Shown: piece by piece, positions 43,681 through 53,965 of the stretch | Position numbering within the stretch: the first letter of the stretch is position 1 | Layout of the letters: the number at the start of each line of letters is the position of its first letter | Notes under the pieces: generated by a model | What the model was told of the DNA's origin: nothing | The model's database searches: none | Seen by the model: the letters and a program-made list of their open reading frames with translations, nothing else | Origin: Hellea sp. | GTDB lineage: Bacteria > Pseudomonadota > Alphaproteobacteria > Caulobacterales > Maricaulaceae | Length of the DNA: 60,595 nucleotides | NCBI GenBank assembly: GCA_020627655.1 | Contig: JAHDGM010000004.1 | Span: 40,878 to 101,472, forward strand | Direction: 5' to 3' | Program-made: the position numbers and the translations under genes

Positions 43681-45051
43681 TTAAAATCTGCCCGCGGGAC
43701 CAGGGAAGACGACCGGTGTTTCAGAGCCGTCTTTAGCAACAGCTGATACGCCGAAATAGTAGTTATCTATAACAAGATTTTTAAATGTCCATTCATTGAC
43801 TTTTCCAACAAAGCGGGAGTGAGTCCATTCAGGGGCAGTAGTCAGACGCCAGTATACGCGATAGCCTGCCAGGTTGTCGGCGTTATCTGGTGTTTCCCAG
43901 TTCAGTTTAGCCGATGCTTTTACCGCTCCGCTAGCTTCAACCTTTTCAGGAAAAGGGGGGGCTCCAGCCATGCCAGCAAGCGTAATGGCGTTGAGTGCCG
44001 TGAGCTTTGCAGCATAATATTTATCTACGCCCTCAATGGTGTCACCATATTTAGTGCCGTCTTCGGTTCTCAGGTCTTGGTGTTGACGATCATAATGCTC
44101 ATGGGTTTCCATAATGCGAACTCCAGGCATACCAGCTTCGTTAAAGGGTCGATGATGTCCTCCGCGGCGATAACGATCCAAGCGGTAAACCATCATAACA
44201 TCCAGATTAGTCAGATATTGATCTGCCATGGATTTGACATATCGTGCCAGATTACGTGACGGACTATCAACTTCGCCGCCCGTAAAACGCCGCAGCCGGG
44301 CTTCTTCTTTGGTTTCGGTTGCCCGTGTGCCTTCGGAGAAGACTCGAACCGTTGAGTTATCGGTTACGCCATCAACACCCGTAATATTGGAAATCATGTC
44401 ATTGTTGAGAACCGCTTTGATCTCCCAGCCATTATCGAGAGCGTATTTGGCGACGATTTCTCCGCCAAATAGTCCTTGTTCTTCCCCGGACAGGCCAGCG
44501 TAAATGATAGATCCTGCAAATTCTTGTTTGGATAATATGCGAGCCGCTTCCATACCCCCGGCCATGCCTGAAGCGTTGTCATTAGCTCCGGGACTATCGG
44601 ATGTTCCGTCAAGAGGGTCTGTGACCCGGCTATCGATATCTCCGCTCATGATGACATACCGGTTAGGGTCTATTGTTCCGCGCTGGATCGCAATGACGCT
44701 CACAACTTCTACTGGGTCCGGTATCCGCGTTTCCCCTGAGACAGTATCGCTCACATACATGACATCTAAGCAATTGCCGCAATCAACAGAAATTCGCTTA
44801 AACTCGTCATATATCCAGCGCCGCGCTGCTCCTATGCCGCGTGAGTTACTTTTAGTCTCTGATAATGTGTGCCGCGTTCCAAAACTAACCAGTTTTTCTA
44901 TATCCGCATAAATCCTATCTGGCGAAGGGGCCGTAGCAATGTCATAAATATGCATGACCTCAGCAGGTGGTGAGATATCATGACTTTTTGCCGGAGCGCT
45001 GCAGGCTAAAAACAGGCCGGCAAATATAATAGATGAAAATTTGTTGATCAT
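43681..45051 (-). CDS. M28-family metallopeptidase lipoprotein with C-terminal beta domain
   Basis: 456 residues with a lipobox FLAC at the N-terminus, an M28 peptidase domain (about 50-350) and a fibronectin-III-like end (about 365-456). Zinc and catalytic residues are visible as GANDNASG, SGEEQGLFGG, NNDMISN and HHRPFNEAG. The first metal motif, usually HxD, reads SGDIDSR with Asp in place of His; some relatives may share this. It overlaps the desaturase stop by ATGA, an odd but translationally coupled pair. Confidence 0.82.
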   Translation of the reverse strand: MINKFSSIIFAGLFLACSAPAKSHDISPPAEVMHIYDIATAPSPDRIYADIEKLVSFGTRHTLSETKSNSRGIGAARRWIYDEFKRISVDCGNCLDVMYVSDTVSGETRIPDPVEVVSVIAIQRGTIDPNRYVIMSGDIDSRVTDPLDGTSDSPGANDNASGMAGGMEAARILSKQEFAGSIIYAGLSGEEQGLFGGEIVAKYALDNGWEIKAVLNNDMISNITGVDGVTDNSTVRVFSEGTRATETKEEARLRRFTGGEVDSPSRNLARYVKSMADQYLTNLDVMMVYRLDRYRRGGHHRPFNEAGMPGVRIMETHEHYDRQHQDLRTEDGTKYGDTIEGVDKYYAAKLTALNAITLAGMAGAPPFPEKVEASGAVKASAKLNWETPDNADNLAGYRVYWRLTTAPEWTHSRFVGKVNEWTFKNLVIDNYYFGVSAVAKDGSETPVVFPGPAGRF

Positions 45052-45962
45052 GCGGGAACCAAGACAGACTTTAAAACTGAACGGTAGTTTTCTTTATATT
45101 CCATGTTCTCCACATAGCCATTATTTCGAAATAGTGAGTGAAGTTTAGGTAGGTTGTAACAAGGTACATACATATATGCGTGATGCTCTACATGGTAATT
45201 AACCCAGTAAGGCGCAAAAACGGTTCGCGCAAACCATCCGGCGTGGGTAGTTCGGGCATGGGTTAATGGATTGTCGCTACGCTCTGTCATTGCGTGTTCG
45301 GCTATGTTACGCAGGCGGAGTACGGCAAAAAATACTGTCCATAGCGGCAAAAGCCAAAGAAGCGGATACGCCCACCAAAGGCCTGATAGGGCCAAACCCG
45401 CGAATAAAACAGCATTGGAGGTAAAGAATGGCAGGGCAGAAGTTTTTTCAAAAGCCTCTGTGCCTTTAAGACTGACCTCTTTGCCCTTAGAGAGTTTGTA
45501 AGTTGCAATACGCAAACGCAGAAATGTAACACCCGTTATATCGCGTAAAAATTTACGGATAAGGCTTTGTTTTGTCACCGGAAATTTTGCAGATAAAGGT
45601 AGGTCGGGATCTTTGTCAGTTTGGGTATGACGATGGTGAATAAGGTGGTACTTGCGATACGCAAACAGGTCGCCGCCATATGGTGCTGCCAGAAACCACT
45701 TTCCAACAAAGTCGTTGAGTTTTTTATCCTTAAATAAAATACTATGTGCTGCGTCATGCATTAATATGGCCATGCCATGTTGCCGCGCACCTATAATGAC
45801 AATTGCGATTAGGAATGTTAGGGGGTTAGGCCATATTACAAACAAGCTGCCTGCTAAAACAATAACGGCCCAAACATGGAATGTCAGCCAGGCGCCCCGT
45901 ATATTTGAGCGCTGACTCAAGGCTTTTATCTGGTTTTTATCTAGGCTGACATATGAGGTCAT
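45048..45962 (-). CDS. Fatty acid desaturase, membrane type
   Basis: 304 residues with four hydrophobic stretches and the three His boxes of di-iron desaturases/hydroxylases: HDAAH (69-73), HLIHHRHT and HVEHHAYMYVP. Oxidises acyl chains in the inner membrane; position specificity cannot be read. It is first in a two-gene unit with the M28 peptidase and divergent from the sugar dehydrogenase gene (81 bases between). Confidence 0.9.
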   Translation of the reverse strand: MTSYVSLDKNQIKALSQRSNIRGAWLTFHVWAVIVLAGSLFVIWPNPLTFLIAIVIIGARQHGMAILMHDAAHSILFKDKKLNDFVGKWFLAAPYGGDLFAYRKYHLIHHRHTQTDKDPDLPLSAKFPVTKQSLIRKFLRDITGVTFLRLRIATYKLSKGKEVSLKGTEAFEKTSALPFFTSNAVLFAGLALSGLWWAYPLLWLLPLWTVFFAVLRLRNIAEHAMTERSDNPLTHARTTHAGWFARTVFAPYWVNYHVEHHAYMYVPCYNLPKLHSLFRNNGYVENMEYKENYRSVLKSVLVPA

Positions 45963-46043
45963 TGGAATAAACTGCGCCTTTCGGAGATGGAAGTCAATTT
46001 ACCTTGAGATGACAAATATAACTATAGAGTATAGAAAACACAT

Positions 46044-47249
46044 ATGAGAGCTTTTTTATTACCCTTCTTTAGTCCTTTAGTTTTTTGTGGTTGTGATCGT
46101 ACAGTCGCGCAAATTGCCTCTGAAACAGAGTCGGTAAAGCCCAATATAGAAGTCGAGTCTGAGCGGGTATCTGAAAAGACGGTTTTAGTGAAAGCAGTAA
46201 CCGAAATTCCTTCACAAGAGAGTATGGTCAATATTGAAGACTATATCACCGGACTGAATGAGCCCTGGGGGTATGCCTTTCTGGGAATGGAAGATGTTCT
46301 GGTTACAGAAAAAACGGGCAAATTGTTATATATTTCTCATTTTCCAGAACCCATGGAAATCAAAAATATTCCCACTGTAAATAAAAGTGGGCAGGGCGGT
46401 CTTTTGGATGTGGCGATTGACCCTGATTACGTTGAGAATAAATGGATATATTTGACTTACTCACATCCACTTTCAGGCAGAAGCGGCCCGTCAATGACCC
46501 GGCTTATTCGCGGCCGAATCAAAAATTTTGAATGGACTGATCAAGAGATATTATTCGAAGCCAAGCAGGAGGATTATATTGATACGGGTTATCATTACGG
46601 TAGCCGCATTACTTTTGATGATCAGGGACATATTTATTTTTCAATTGGTGATCGCGGGCGTAAAGATGATGCTCAGGATATCAATTTGCCAAATGGTAAA
46701 ATCCACAGGATAAATAAGGACGGAACCATCCCGGCGGATAATCCGTTTGTGGATGGAAAATACCCGTCTATTTACAGCTACGGAAATCGTAATCCGCAAG
46801 GGTTGATCTGGCACCCCGACACAGGTGTGCTGTGGGAAACCGAACACGGTCCCAAGGGCGGTGATGAGCTTAATTCAATACGTGCCGGTAAGAATTACGG
46901 GTGGCCTGTTATATCTTATGGTATCAATTATAACGGAACAGAGTTGACGCCGTTTAAGGCCAAACCCGGTATGGAACAGCCTGTCAGTCAGTGGACGCCA
47001 TCAATTGCGGCTTGTGGGTTGGATGTTTACTCAAGTGACCTTTTTCCTGAATGGAAGGGAAGGTTGCTCGCCGGATCATTAGCTTTTCAGTCTTTGAGGC
47101 TCATTGATGTTGAAGGCGATAGTTATGTGAGTGAAGTCGAAATTCTCAAAGATAAGGGCCGCATTCGTGATGTCACGACTGGCCCTGATGGAGCCATTTA
47201 TGTGGCTCTACCTAAGAAGATTGCGAGGCTAACGCCTAAAGGGAATTAG
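46044..47249 (+). CDS. PQQ-dependent soluble aldose sugar dehydrogenase-like lipoprotein
   Basis: 401 residues: a hydrophobic N-terminus with Cys17 as possible lipid site, an acidic linker, and a six-bladed propeller with the YliI/GSDH signatures [54 protein letters not shown] and [11 protein letters not shown]. Periplasmic oxidation of sugars with PQQ is the family role. No clear RBS precedes ATG 46044. It meets lexA with a 4-base tail-to-tail overlap. Confidence 0.88.
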   Translation: MRAFLLPFFSPLVFCGCDRTVAQIASETESVKPNIEVESERVSEKTVLVKAVTEIPSQESMVNIEDYITGLNEPWGYAFLGMEDVLVTEKTGKLLYISHFPEPMEIKNIPTVNKSGQGGLLDVAIDPDYVENKWIYLTYSHPLSGRSGPSMTRLIRGRIKNFEWTDQEILFEAKQEDYIDTGYHYGSRITFDDQGHIYFSIGDRGRKDDAQDINLPNGKIHRINKDGTIPADNPFVDGKYPSIYSYGNRNPQGLIWHPDTGVLWETEHGPKGGDELNSIRAGKNYGWPVISYGINYNGTELTPFKAKPGMEQPVSQWTPSIAACGLDVYSSDLFPEWKGRLLAGSLAFQSLRLIDVEGDSYVSEVEILKDKGRIRDVTTGPDGAIYVALPKKIARLTPKGN

Positions 47250-47890
47250 TGATAACGGCGTACGAGACCTACCAATATACCCTGAACTTCAACACGATCA
47301 GGCCCGAAAGAGCGGGTTGGGAAATCTTTATTCTCGGCAATAAGTTCAACTTCATTACCTGATTTGTAGATTCGTTTAAGCGTTGCTTCTTCCTGATCGA
47401 CTAGAGCTACGACAATTTCATTATTGCGAGCTGTATTAGCCTTGCGGATGATGACAACATCTCCATCAAGAATACCAGCTTCGATCATGGATTCGCCCTC
47501 GACTTCAAGCGCGAAATGGTCGCCGCGACCTATCATGCCATTTGGTACTGCAAACATATTACCGTCTTGCTGGATTGCCTCGATTGGTACACCTGCTGCG
47601 ATTTTTCCTACAAGCGGAACCTGCACGCTGTCATTGGCGGCGATGGGCGTATTCATATTGGCGGGAGGGTTATCTTCTGTAGGGAGGCGTAAAACTTCCA
47701 GGGCTCTTGCTTTGTTTGGCAGACGGCGAATAAAGCCTCGTTCTTCAAGCGCAGTGATCAAGCGGTGAATGCCGGATTTGGAAGCTAGCCCGAGTGCGTC
47801 TTTCATCTCATCGTAAGAGGGCGGTACACCGCGATCTTTGATTTTTTTGTCAATGAGCAGGAGCAAGTCCCGTTGTTTTTCCGTAAGCAT
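47246..47890 (-). CDS. lexA: LexA SOS repressor
   Basis: 214 residues. An N-terminal winged helix (about 1-65) and an S24 autoprotease domain with the Ala99-Gly100 cleavage bond (KIAAGVP), Ser134 (GESMIE) and Lys172 (ATLKRIY). Represses DNA-damage genes, including itself, as shown by the GTTC-N7-GTTC box 36 bases upstream. It follows trpC on the same strand, but the operator implies its own promoter. Confidence 0.97.
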   Translation of the reverse strand: MLTEKQRDLLLLIDKKIKDRGVPPSYDEMKDALGLASKSGIHRLITALEERGFIRRLPNKARALEVLRLPTEDNPPANMNTPIAANDSVQVPLVGKIAAGVPIEAIQQDGNMFAVPNGMIGRGDHFALEVEGESMIEAGILDGDVVIIRKANTARNNEIVVALVDQEEATLKRIYKSGNEVELIAENKDFPTRSFGPDRVEVQGILVGLVRRYH

Positions 47891-47925
47891 GATTTACCTC
47901 GAACAAAGTGGCAACATTTATATTT

Positions 47926-47940
47926 GTTCTACCATTGTTC
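47926..47940 (-). promoter_or_regulatory. LexA box of lexA
   Basis: GTTC-TACCATT-GTTC (GAAC-N7-GAAC on the gene strand) is the alphaproteobacterial SOS operator, 36-50 bases upstream of the lexA start. A weaker relative GAAC-N7-CAAC lies at 47901-47915. Confidence 0.85.
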
Positions 47941-47949
47941 TTTGTAGTG

Positions 47950-48747
47950 TCAAGAGGGTTTCATGCCTAACAGTGTTTTGGTTGCTTGCTTCACATCATC
48001 CTGCCGCATGAGGCTCTCACCCACCAGATATGCTTTTGCTCCGTCACCGGCCAAGTGCAGGATATGATCCGGGGTGAATATACCGCTTTCAGCGACAAGA
48101 GTTGTCGAAGTGGGAATCATAGGTGCCAGTGATGAGAAGGTATCAAGCGTAGTTTCGAAAGTTTTGAGATTGCGGTTGTTAATTCCAATCAAATCGGCGC
48201 CAAGCGCAATGGCGCGTCGGATTTCATCGGCGTCATGAGTTTCTACCAAAACATCCAGTTCCATCTCCTTGGCTGCGGCCATGAGGCGGTGGTTCACAGC
48301 GTCATTGGTCATAGCAAGTATGATGAGTATAGCATCTGCCCCAGCTGCGCGGGCTTCATAGATCTGTATTGGATCGAGCATGAAATCTTTGCGTAGAAGC
48401 GGGAGGTCAGTAGCCGTTCTAACATCCTTTAAAATGCTCAGAGATCCTTGAAAACTTGGCGTGTCGGTTAGGACAGACAGGCATGCCGCACCACCATTTG
48501 TGTATGCTTTAGCAATAGCGACCGGGTCAAAATCAGGCCGGATTAATCCTTTAGATGGGGAAGCTTTTTTAACTTCCGCTATCAAAGCCGGACCGCTGGC
48601 TGCTTTGGCATCCAGCGCGGCTTTAAATCCTCTGGGCCTAGCCGTGTCCGATGCCATTTTTCGCATGTCATCTGTACTGTAACGCGCTTTTAAAAGTCTG
48701 ATCTCTTCAGCTTTGTAGGTCGCGATTTTTTGTAAAATGTCAGCCAT
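47950..48747 (-). CDS. trpC: Indole-3-glycerol-phosphate synthase
   Basis: 265 residues, single-domain TrpC that closes the indole ring in tryptophan synthesis. TIM-barrel signatures are ALIAEVKKASPSKGLIRPDFDP with the catalytic Lys, LLRKDFMLDPIQIYEARAAGADAILII and GINNRNLKTF. The start overlaps trpD by 8 bases. The moaC/moeA genes that often sit between trpC and lexA in related bacteria are absent here. Confidence 0.97.
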   Translation of the reverse strand: MADILQKIATYKAEEIRLLKARYSTDDMRKMASDTARPRGFKAALDAKAASGPALIAEVKKASPSKGLIRPDFDPVAIAKAYTNGGAACLSVLTDTPSFQGSLSILKDVRTATDLPLLRKDFMLDPIQIYEARAAGADAILIILAMTNDAVNHRLMAAAKEMELDVLVETHDADEIRRAIALGADLIGINNRNLKTFETTLDTFSSLAPMIPTSTTLVAESGIFTPDHILHLAGDGAKAYLVGESLMRQDDVKQATKTLLGMKPS

Positions 48748-49753
48748 TTGAAACCTTTACGAGTTTTTCTAGGCCTTCATAGGCCTTGTGATCATCCAGC
48801 GAAATATAAGCCTTGTGGATGCCGTCTTCCAGGCTCTCGGCAATGCCCGCAATCATCAGAGCTGCGCCAGCATTTAAAAGAACTATATCCCGATAAGCAT
48901 CGACCTGGGTGAGAAGGAGCATTTTTAACCGTCTTGCGTTTTCAGAAGGTTTACCGCCGCGCAGCGCATCCAAGGTGCAAGTCTGAAAGCCGTAATCTTC
49001 CGGATTGACCATAAACTCACGATAAACGCCGTCTTTAACTTCGCTGACCTGCGTTGGCCCCGTCATGGTGATTTCATCCATGCCGTCTGAACCGTGGACT
49101 ACCCAGATATGATCACACCCAGTCTCCATTAAGGACCGCGCTATAGGTTCCCGCCACCGATCTTCTGCAACCCCGAGCAGCATTCGTCGAGCTCCGGCGG
49201 GATTTGACAACGGCCCCAGAAGATTAAAAAGCGTTTTAATGCCAAGTTCCTTACGCGCAGGGCCGACGTGACGCATGGCCGGATGATGATTTGGAGCAAA
49301 TAAAAACCCGATCCCGGCTTTGTCGATACATTCTGCAGCCTTTTCTGGACTCATGGCCAGATTAACCCCCAGTTCTGACAAGGTATCAGCCGTACCAGTA
49401 AGTGAACTGGCCGCCCGATTACCGTGCTTGGCGACCTTCGCACCCGCACCTGCACATACCAAAGCTGTTGCCGTTGATATGGATAGGGTGTGAAGGCCTG
49501 TTCCGCCGGTGCCAACGATATCTATAACGTCATGATCTGTCTGGACTGGGATCATGTTGGCACGCATGACTTTTGTGCCAATGGCTACTTCTTGTTCTGT
49601 GATGCCAATATCTTCCAGGCCCTTAAGAAAACCCATGATCTCATCTTTGCTCGCCTTACCGTTTAAGATGGTTATCAGAGCAGATTCGATAGCCTCGCCG
49701 CTAGGGCGTTCACCCTTATATAAAGCATTCAAAATAGATTTTTTCAGACCCAT
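48740..49753 (-). CDS. trpD: Anthranilate phosphoribosyltransferase
   Basis: 337 residues. Transfers phosphoribosyl to anthranilate. PRPP/Mg-binding signatures IVGTGGTGLHTLSIST, KHGNRAASS and the NLLGPLSNPA motif are intact. 9 bases after trpG and overlapping trpC, so part of one transcript. Confidence 0.97.
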   Translation of the reverse strand: MGLKKSILNALYKGERPSGEAIESALITILNGKASKDEIMGFLKGLEDIGITEQEVAIGTKVMRANMIPVQTDHDVIDIVGTGGTGLHTLSISTATALVCAGAGAKVAKHGNRAASSLTGTADTLSELGVNLAMSPEKAAECIDKAGIGFLFAPNHHPAMRHVGPARKELGIKTLFNLLGPLSNPAGARRMLLGVAEDRWREPIARSLMETGCDHIWVVHGSDGMDEITMTGPTQVSEVKDGVYREFMVNPEDYGFQTCTLDALRGGKPSENARRLKMLLLTQVDAYRDIVLLNAGAALMIAGIAESLEDGIHKAYISLDDHKAYEGLEKLVKVSNG

Positions 49754-49762
49754 AGTGATGCT

Positions 49763-50341
49763 CTAGAGCTTGATCCCGGCAAGACCGAGAAATGCTCCTA
49801 TCAAGGCGTGCCCGTGCTCGGATGCGATAGATTCGGGGTGGAATTGCAGCCCGTGAATAGGCTGTTCTTTATGACGCACTCCCATAATCTCACCGTCATC
49901 TGTCCAGGCATTGATATGTAAACAGTTTGGGAGTGAACTCTTTTCAATCGCCAGACTGTGATAACGCGTTGCTGTAAAAGGGTTAGGAAGGCCGGCAAAT
50001 AATCCTGTATTATCATGATGTATGGGAGAGGTTTTGCCGTGCATGATTTCCTTGGCGCGAATGACTTTGCCGCCAAACGCATCGCCCATCGACTGCATGC
50101 CCAGACAAATTCCAAGTATTGGTAAGTCTTTGGGGGCTTGCTGTAGCAATGGTACGCAAACGCCGGCTTCTTTCGGGGTCTTGGGGCCCGGAGACAGCAA
50201 AATAGCCTGAGGCCCCATAGCCAGGATTTTATTGACGCTCATATCATCATTGCGAATGACATGGGTCTTTGCGCCCATCTCCTCAGCATAATGCACAAGG
50301 TTAAAGGTAAAGCTGTCATAGTTATCGATGACGAGTAACAC
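49763..50341 (-). CDS. trpG: Anthranilate synthase glutamine amidotransferase subunit
   Basis: 192 residues from GTG 50341. Class I amidotransferase supplying ammonia to TrpE: DNYDSFTFNL at the start, the catalytic Cys in LGICLGMQSMG, and the His-Glu pair in QFHPESIASEHG. It may also serve para-aminobenzoate synthesis, as in many bacteria. It begins 2 bases after trpE. Confidence 0.97.
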   Translation of the reverse strand: MLLVIDNYDSFTFNLVHYAEEMGAKTHVIRNDDMSVNKILAMGPQAILLSPGPKTPKEAGVCVPLLQQAPKDLPILGICLGMQSMGDAFGGKVIRAKEIMHGKTSPIHHDNTGLFAGLPNPFTATRYHSLAIEKSSLPNCLHINAWTDDGEIMGVRHKEQPIHGLQFHPESIASEHGHALIGAFLGLAGIKL

Positions 50342-50343
50342 GG

Positions 50344-51849
50344 CTAATTCCCTTCGAAGTGGACGCTTTGTTCAGCTGCTTTAAATAATGCGCGGGATTT
50401 ATGCAAAGTTTCCTCAAATTCCATTTGTGGGTCACTGTCGCGGACGATACCGGCACCAGCACGCACATGCAGAATTCCATCTTTGACGATAGCGGTTCGT
50501 AAAACGATAGCCGTATCCATTTCGCCTTCGCAGGAGATATAGCCGACGGCTCCGCCGTAAATGCCGCGCTTTTCATCTTCGAGTTCTTCAATAATTTCCA
50601 TAGCTCTGATCTTTGGCGCGCCTGATACGGTACCAGCCGGAAACCCTGCAAAGAGCGCAGAGAGCGCGTCATAATCATCTTTGAGTTCGCCTTCCACATT
50701 GGAAACAATATGCATAACGTGGCTGTAGCGTTCGATCACAAATTTTTCTGTGACAGTGACGGTTCCTGATTTCGCGACTCGTCCAACATCATTGCGTCCT
50801 AAATCCAGAAGCATAAGATGTTCAGCGCATTCCTTGGGGTCGGCCAAAAGACTTGCTTCGTGGGCCATGTCCTCTGCTTCTGTTTTGCCGCGCGGCCGGG
50901 TTCCGGCAATTGGGCGTATTGTAACTTTACCGTCTCTTAAGCGCACTAAAATTTCCGGGCTGGAACCAACAATAGCATGATCGTCAAATTCCAGAAAATA
51001 TAGAAAAGGTGAGGGGTTCATACGGCGCAGAGCTCGGTAAAGCGAAAAGGGCGACGCGGGGGCCTGGGCTTCTAATCTTTGACCAATAACCACCTGAAAA
51101 ATATCACCCGCTTCAACATAGGCTTTGGCTTTTGCGACCCTAGATTTGAAGCTATCGGCATCTGTTCCCAATTTCGGCTCCAATATTACGGGTTTTGATT
51201 GGGATTTAGATTGTCCCGCAATGGGAAGATGCAGGTCAGCTATGGTCTGGTTAATGCGCTTGGATGCATTGTCGTAAGCTGTATAGGCGGAGTTATCCGA
51301 TGGGAATATCGTTGTTGCGATTAGGATTTCTTGCGCGATTTGATCGAAGACCGCGACAATCGTAGGTCGTGTCATAATTGCATCAGGCGTTCCTATTGGA
51401 TCGGGATTGCCTTCGGGTATCATTTCAACCTGCCGGATCATGTCATATCCAAGATAACCAAACAGGCCAGAAGCCATAGGCGGTATGCCATCCGGCAGTG
51501 TGAACGCGCATTCGCTTTGAATGGCACGGAGGGAGTCTACTGGCTTTTGATCTGCTAGCTCAAATTTGCCGTTTTCAATATTTGTTTGACCTCGGGAAAT
51601 TTCAGCTTTTGAGCCAGTACAGCGCCATACAAGGTCTGGCGCGAACCCCATAAATGAATAACGTCCGCGTTGCTCGCCGCCAAGAACGCTTTCAAATAAG
51701 AAAGCATAGGGCTTGCCTTTGGCGATTTTCATATAAGCCGATACGGGCGTATCTAAATCATTGACGATCCGGGTATAAGCCAGCACGGGACGGCCCTGTT
51801 CATAGGCTGTCTTAAAGCTGCTAAACGCCGGTTCCAGATTAGGTGTCAT
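50344..51849 (-). CDS. trpE: Anthranilate synthase component I
   Basis: 501 residues. Converts chorismate to anthranilate. The chorismate-binding C-terminal domain has IAGTRPRGKTEAEDMA, DLGRNDVGRVA, AGFPAGTVSGAPKIRAMEII and GAGIVRDSDPQMEFEET. The N-terminal part carries the tryptophan-feedback region. The ATG overlaps ppiD's stop (ATGA), and no leader peptide or attenuator is visible between them, so regulation must come from farther upstream or by feedback. Confidence 0.96.
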   Translation of the reverse strand: MTPNLEPAFSSFKTAYEQGRPVLAYTRIVNDLDTPVSAYMKIAKGKPYAFLFESVLGGEQRGRYSFMGFAPDLVWRCTGSKAEISRGQTNIENGKFELADQKPVDSLRAIQSECAFTLPDGIPPMASGLFGYLGYDMIRQVEMIPEGNPDPIGTPDAIMTRPTIVAVFDQIAQEILIATTIFPSDNSAYTAYDNASKRINQTIADLHLPIAGQSKSQSKPVILEPKLGTDADSFKSRVAKAKAYVEAGDIFQVVIGQRLEAQAPASPFSLYRALRRMNPSPFLYFLEFDDHAIVGSSPEILVRLRDGKVTIRPIAGTRPRGKTEAEDMAHEASLLADPKECAEHLMLLDLGRNDVGRVAKSGTVTVTEKFVIERYSHVMHIVSNVEGELKDDYDALSALFAGFPAGTVSGAPKIRAMEIIEELEDEKRGIYGGAVGYISCEGEMDTAIVLRTAIVKDGILHVRAGAGIVRDSDPQMEFEETLHKSRALFKAAEQSVHFEGN

Positions 51850-53843
51850 TCTTCGGCGGGAGCTTCAACCCCAAGGATTTGACGTACGCGATCTGGATTT
51901 TCGACCATTGGATGATCGGCCAGTACAGCCTGACGATAAGCGAGTTGTAGGTCGCTGATGAGTTCTGCTGTCACCTGATTTTGAATAAAATCTGCGTATT
52001 CTCCGCCTAGTGAGTCCTGATTACTTATAATGTCTTCAAGGATAGCAATTTGCCTTGTCAGCCGTGTGGGGCCATCACCGCGTTTAATGTCGCCAATAGA
52101 GGCATCAAGAAGATCAACTGTGATCCGCGCGCCAAGTTTTTGCGTTGGCGATGTGCGCACCAGCATAACTTCCTCTAAGGAAGCGCCGTTTTCGATCCCT
52201 GCGTAAATTGTCTCTAAAGTCTCACCGGTTTGCGCTTTGCTGCTGAGGTCCAGCATAAGGTCGTTTAGGTTTTCTTCTACTTTTTCAGTTTTCCAGAGAG
52301 CTGCAGCTTGATCTCGAACTTCTTCAAATGGCTTGGGCTGGCTCTCAATAATTTCGTCTACGCGGATCATAGCCAGGCCTTCACCCGCCGTATCAAAGTA
52401 ATCGGTTTCGTAATCCTGATCCGCCGTAAATATGTTGGTCAGTATTTCCTCATCAAGAGCGACTCCGGTAAAATCGCCAATCCCAACGAGTCTTTCACCC
52501 GAACGGGTTGCTCCTGATCGGTCCACAAAGTCTAGTGTCGAGAAGGGCAGGCCATTAATAGCTGCGGCTTCTTCTAGGGAACGCCCTTCATCAACCTGAT
52601 CCTGCACGGCGCCCATCAGGTCGAAAATTTTATCTTTTGCTTTAGCGCTAAGGATATCGGCTACAATTTCGTCTTTAATCGTATTAAGGTCAGGTTTGAC
52701 TTCGTCCGTTGCAGCGGTCACTTGAACCGTGATCCAGTTGCCAAATGCGCCCATGAGGGCTTTAATTTCGCCGTTCTTCATTTCAAATGCTGCCGTTGCG
52801 GCTTCTGGGTCTAGAATCGCCTCTTCAACGACATCTGTATATGTGATGGGTTCTACCAATCCGAAAATGGCCGTGATCTCGTCAGCTGTGAGACCAGCTT
52901 CGAGTTTTTCGGCAATGTCTTTGGCGTTTTCTTCGCTGTTAGCGGTGATCTGAACTAATGAACGTTTTGCGGGGCTGCCGATTTCGCCGAGTTCAATTTT
53001 ATAATCAAACTGACCTTTGATTTCTTCTTCCGTAACAAAAATATTGTTGAAGGCTGTTTCCAGCTTATCCATGGATTGTACGCCAAATGTGGATTCATCA
53101 TTCATGAGAACGAAATCTTGCGGATCGAGGCGCAGCATTGTGATGCGGCGATATTCCGGTGCTGTGAACCTGATTGGGTTTGCAGAGATATAGGTTTTTA
53201 ACTCTTCATCTGTAGGTTCGGGAGCGGCAGGAACCGACTGTTCGGTCAGTGTTAGGACATTCGCTTTGCGCTGCTCGGTCACATATTTATAGCGCTGCTC
53301 CGCAAATTGCAGAGGAGCCTTCACCCCGCCGGAAATTGCAGGAAGGGTTTGTTGCTGCCGCATGGATGAAATCAAATCCTGTTCGAATTCATCCACTGAA
53401 ATGGGCGGATTTTGTTGACGCAATATCATTGCCATCTGATCCATGCTGAATTCGCCTGTCAAATCGTCTTTAAACGCATCAATTGTCTCTAAATAATCAC
53501 GTGCAGATTTTGCGTTCACGCCGATCCCAAGTTCGTCAGCGTCAACTTCGACAATTTTGTTCCCTAAAAGCTCGGATAAAACCTGACGATGGATGCCTCT
53601 TGTAAAGGCTTGTTCGTCAGTCAGCGTCACATTCTCTTCTTCTGCAAGGCTGCGCAGTCTTGCTCGGTAAACACGATTGAACTCTGTGCTGGATACTTTG
53701 GCATCACCAATTTTCAGAACTTCACTGCCGGATCTTTGATTAAAGACGTCTTCAACGCCCCAGATCGCAAAAGCGATAACCAAAAGGCCGATTAATATCG
53801 CAACGACAAAACTGCGTGCCTTGGATGAAAAACTATCAGCCAT
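51846..53843 (-). CDS. ppiD: PpiD-like periplasmic peptidyl-prolyl isomerase
   Basis: 665 residues with a membrane anchor (about 12-32, SFVVAILIGLLVIAFAIWGVEDVF), a SurA-type N-domain, a parvulin-like rotamase region in the middle and a long helical end. It is an inner-membrane-anchored chaperone for outer-membrane protein folding. Its place just before trpE is common in alphaproteobacteria. It is divergent from tpiA. Confidence 0.88.
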   Translation of the reverse strand: MADSFSSKARSFVVAILIGLLVIAFAIWGVEDVFNQRSGSEVLKIGDAKVSSTEFNRVYRARLRSLAEEENVTLTDEQAFTRGIHRQVLSELLGNKIVEVDADELGIGVNAKSARDYLETIDAFKDDLTGEFSMDQMAMILRQQNPPISVDEFEQDLISSMRQQQTLPAISGGVKAPLQFAEQRYKYVTEQRKANVLTLTEQSVPAAPEPTDEELKTYISANPIRFTAPEYRRITMLRLDPQDFVLMNDESTFGVQSMDKLETAFNNIFVTEEEIKGQFDYKIELGEIGSPAKRSLVQITANSEENAKDIAEKLEAGLTADEITAIFGLVEPITYTDVVEEAILDPEAATAAFEMKNGEIKALMGAFGNWITVQVTAATDEVKPDLNTIKDEIVADILSAKAKDKIFDLMGAVQDQVDEGRSLEEAAAINGLPFSTLDFVDRSGATRSGERLVGIGDFTGVALDEEILTNIFTADQDYETDYFDTAGEGLAMIRVDEIIESQPKPFEEVRDQAAALWKTEKVEENLNDLMLDLSSKAQTGETLETIYAGIENGASLEEVMLVRTSPTQKLGARITVDLLDASIGDIKRGDGPTRLTRQIAILEDIISNQDSLGGEYADFIQNQVTAELISDLQLAYRQAVLADHPMVENPDRVRQILGVEAPAEE

Positions 53844-53965
53844 AAAGAATCCGAGATATATCTTATTTTAAATTTTGCCTTACATAGCCATGGTGTGCCT
53901 AACCCGCAAGCAATTGACTTGCGAAATTCGCATAAAATCGCATGATAACAGAAAGAGGAGACAAT

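Noticed and set aside
51840-51860. Tryptophan attenuator before trpE
   Set aside because: trpE overlaps the ppiD stop, leaving no room for a leader peptide or attenuator hairpins.
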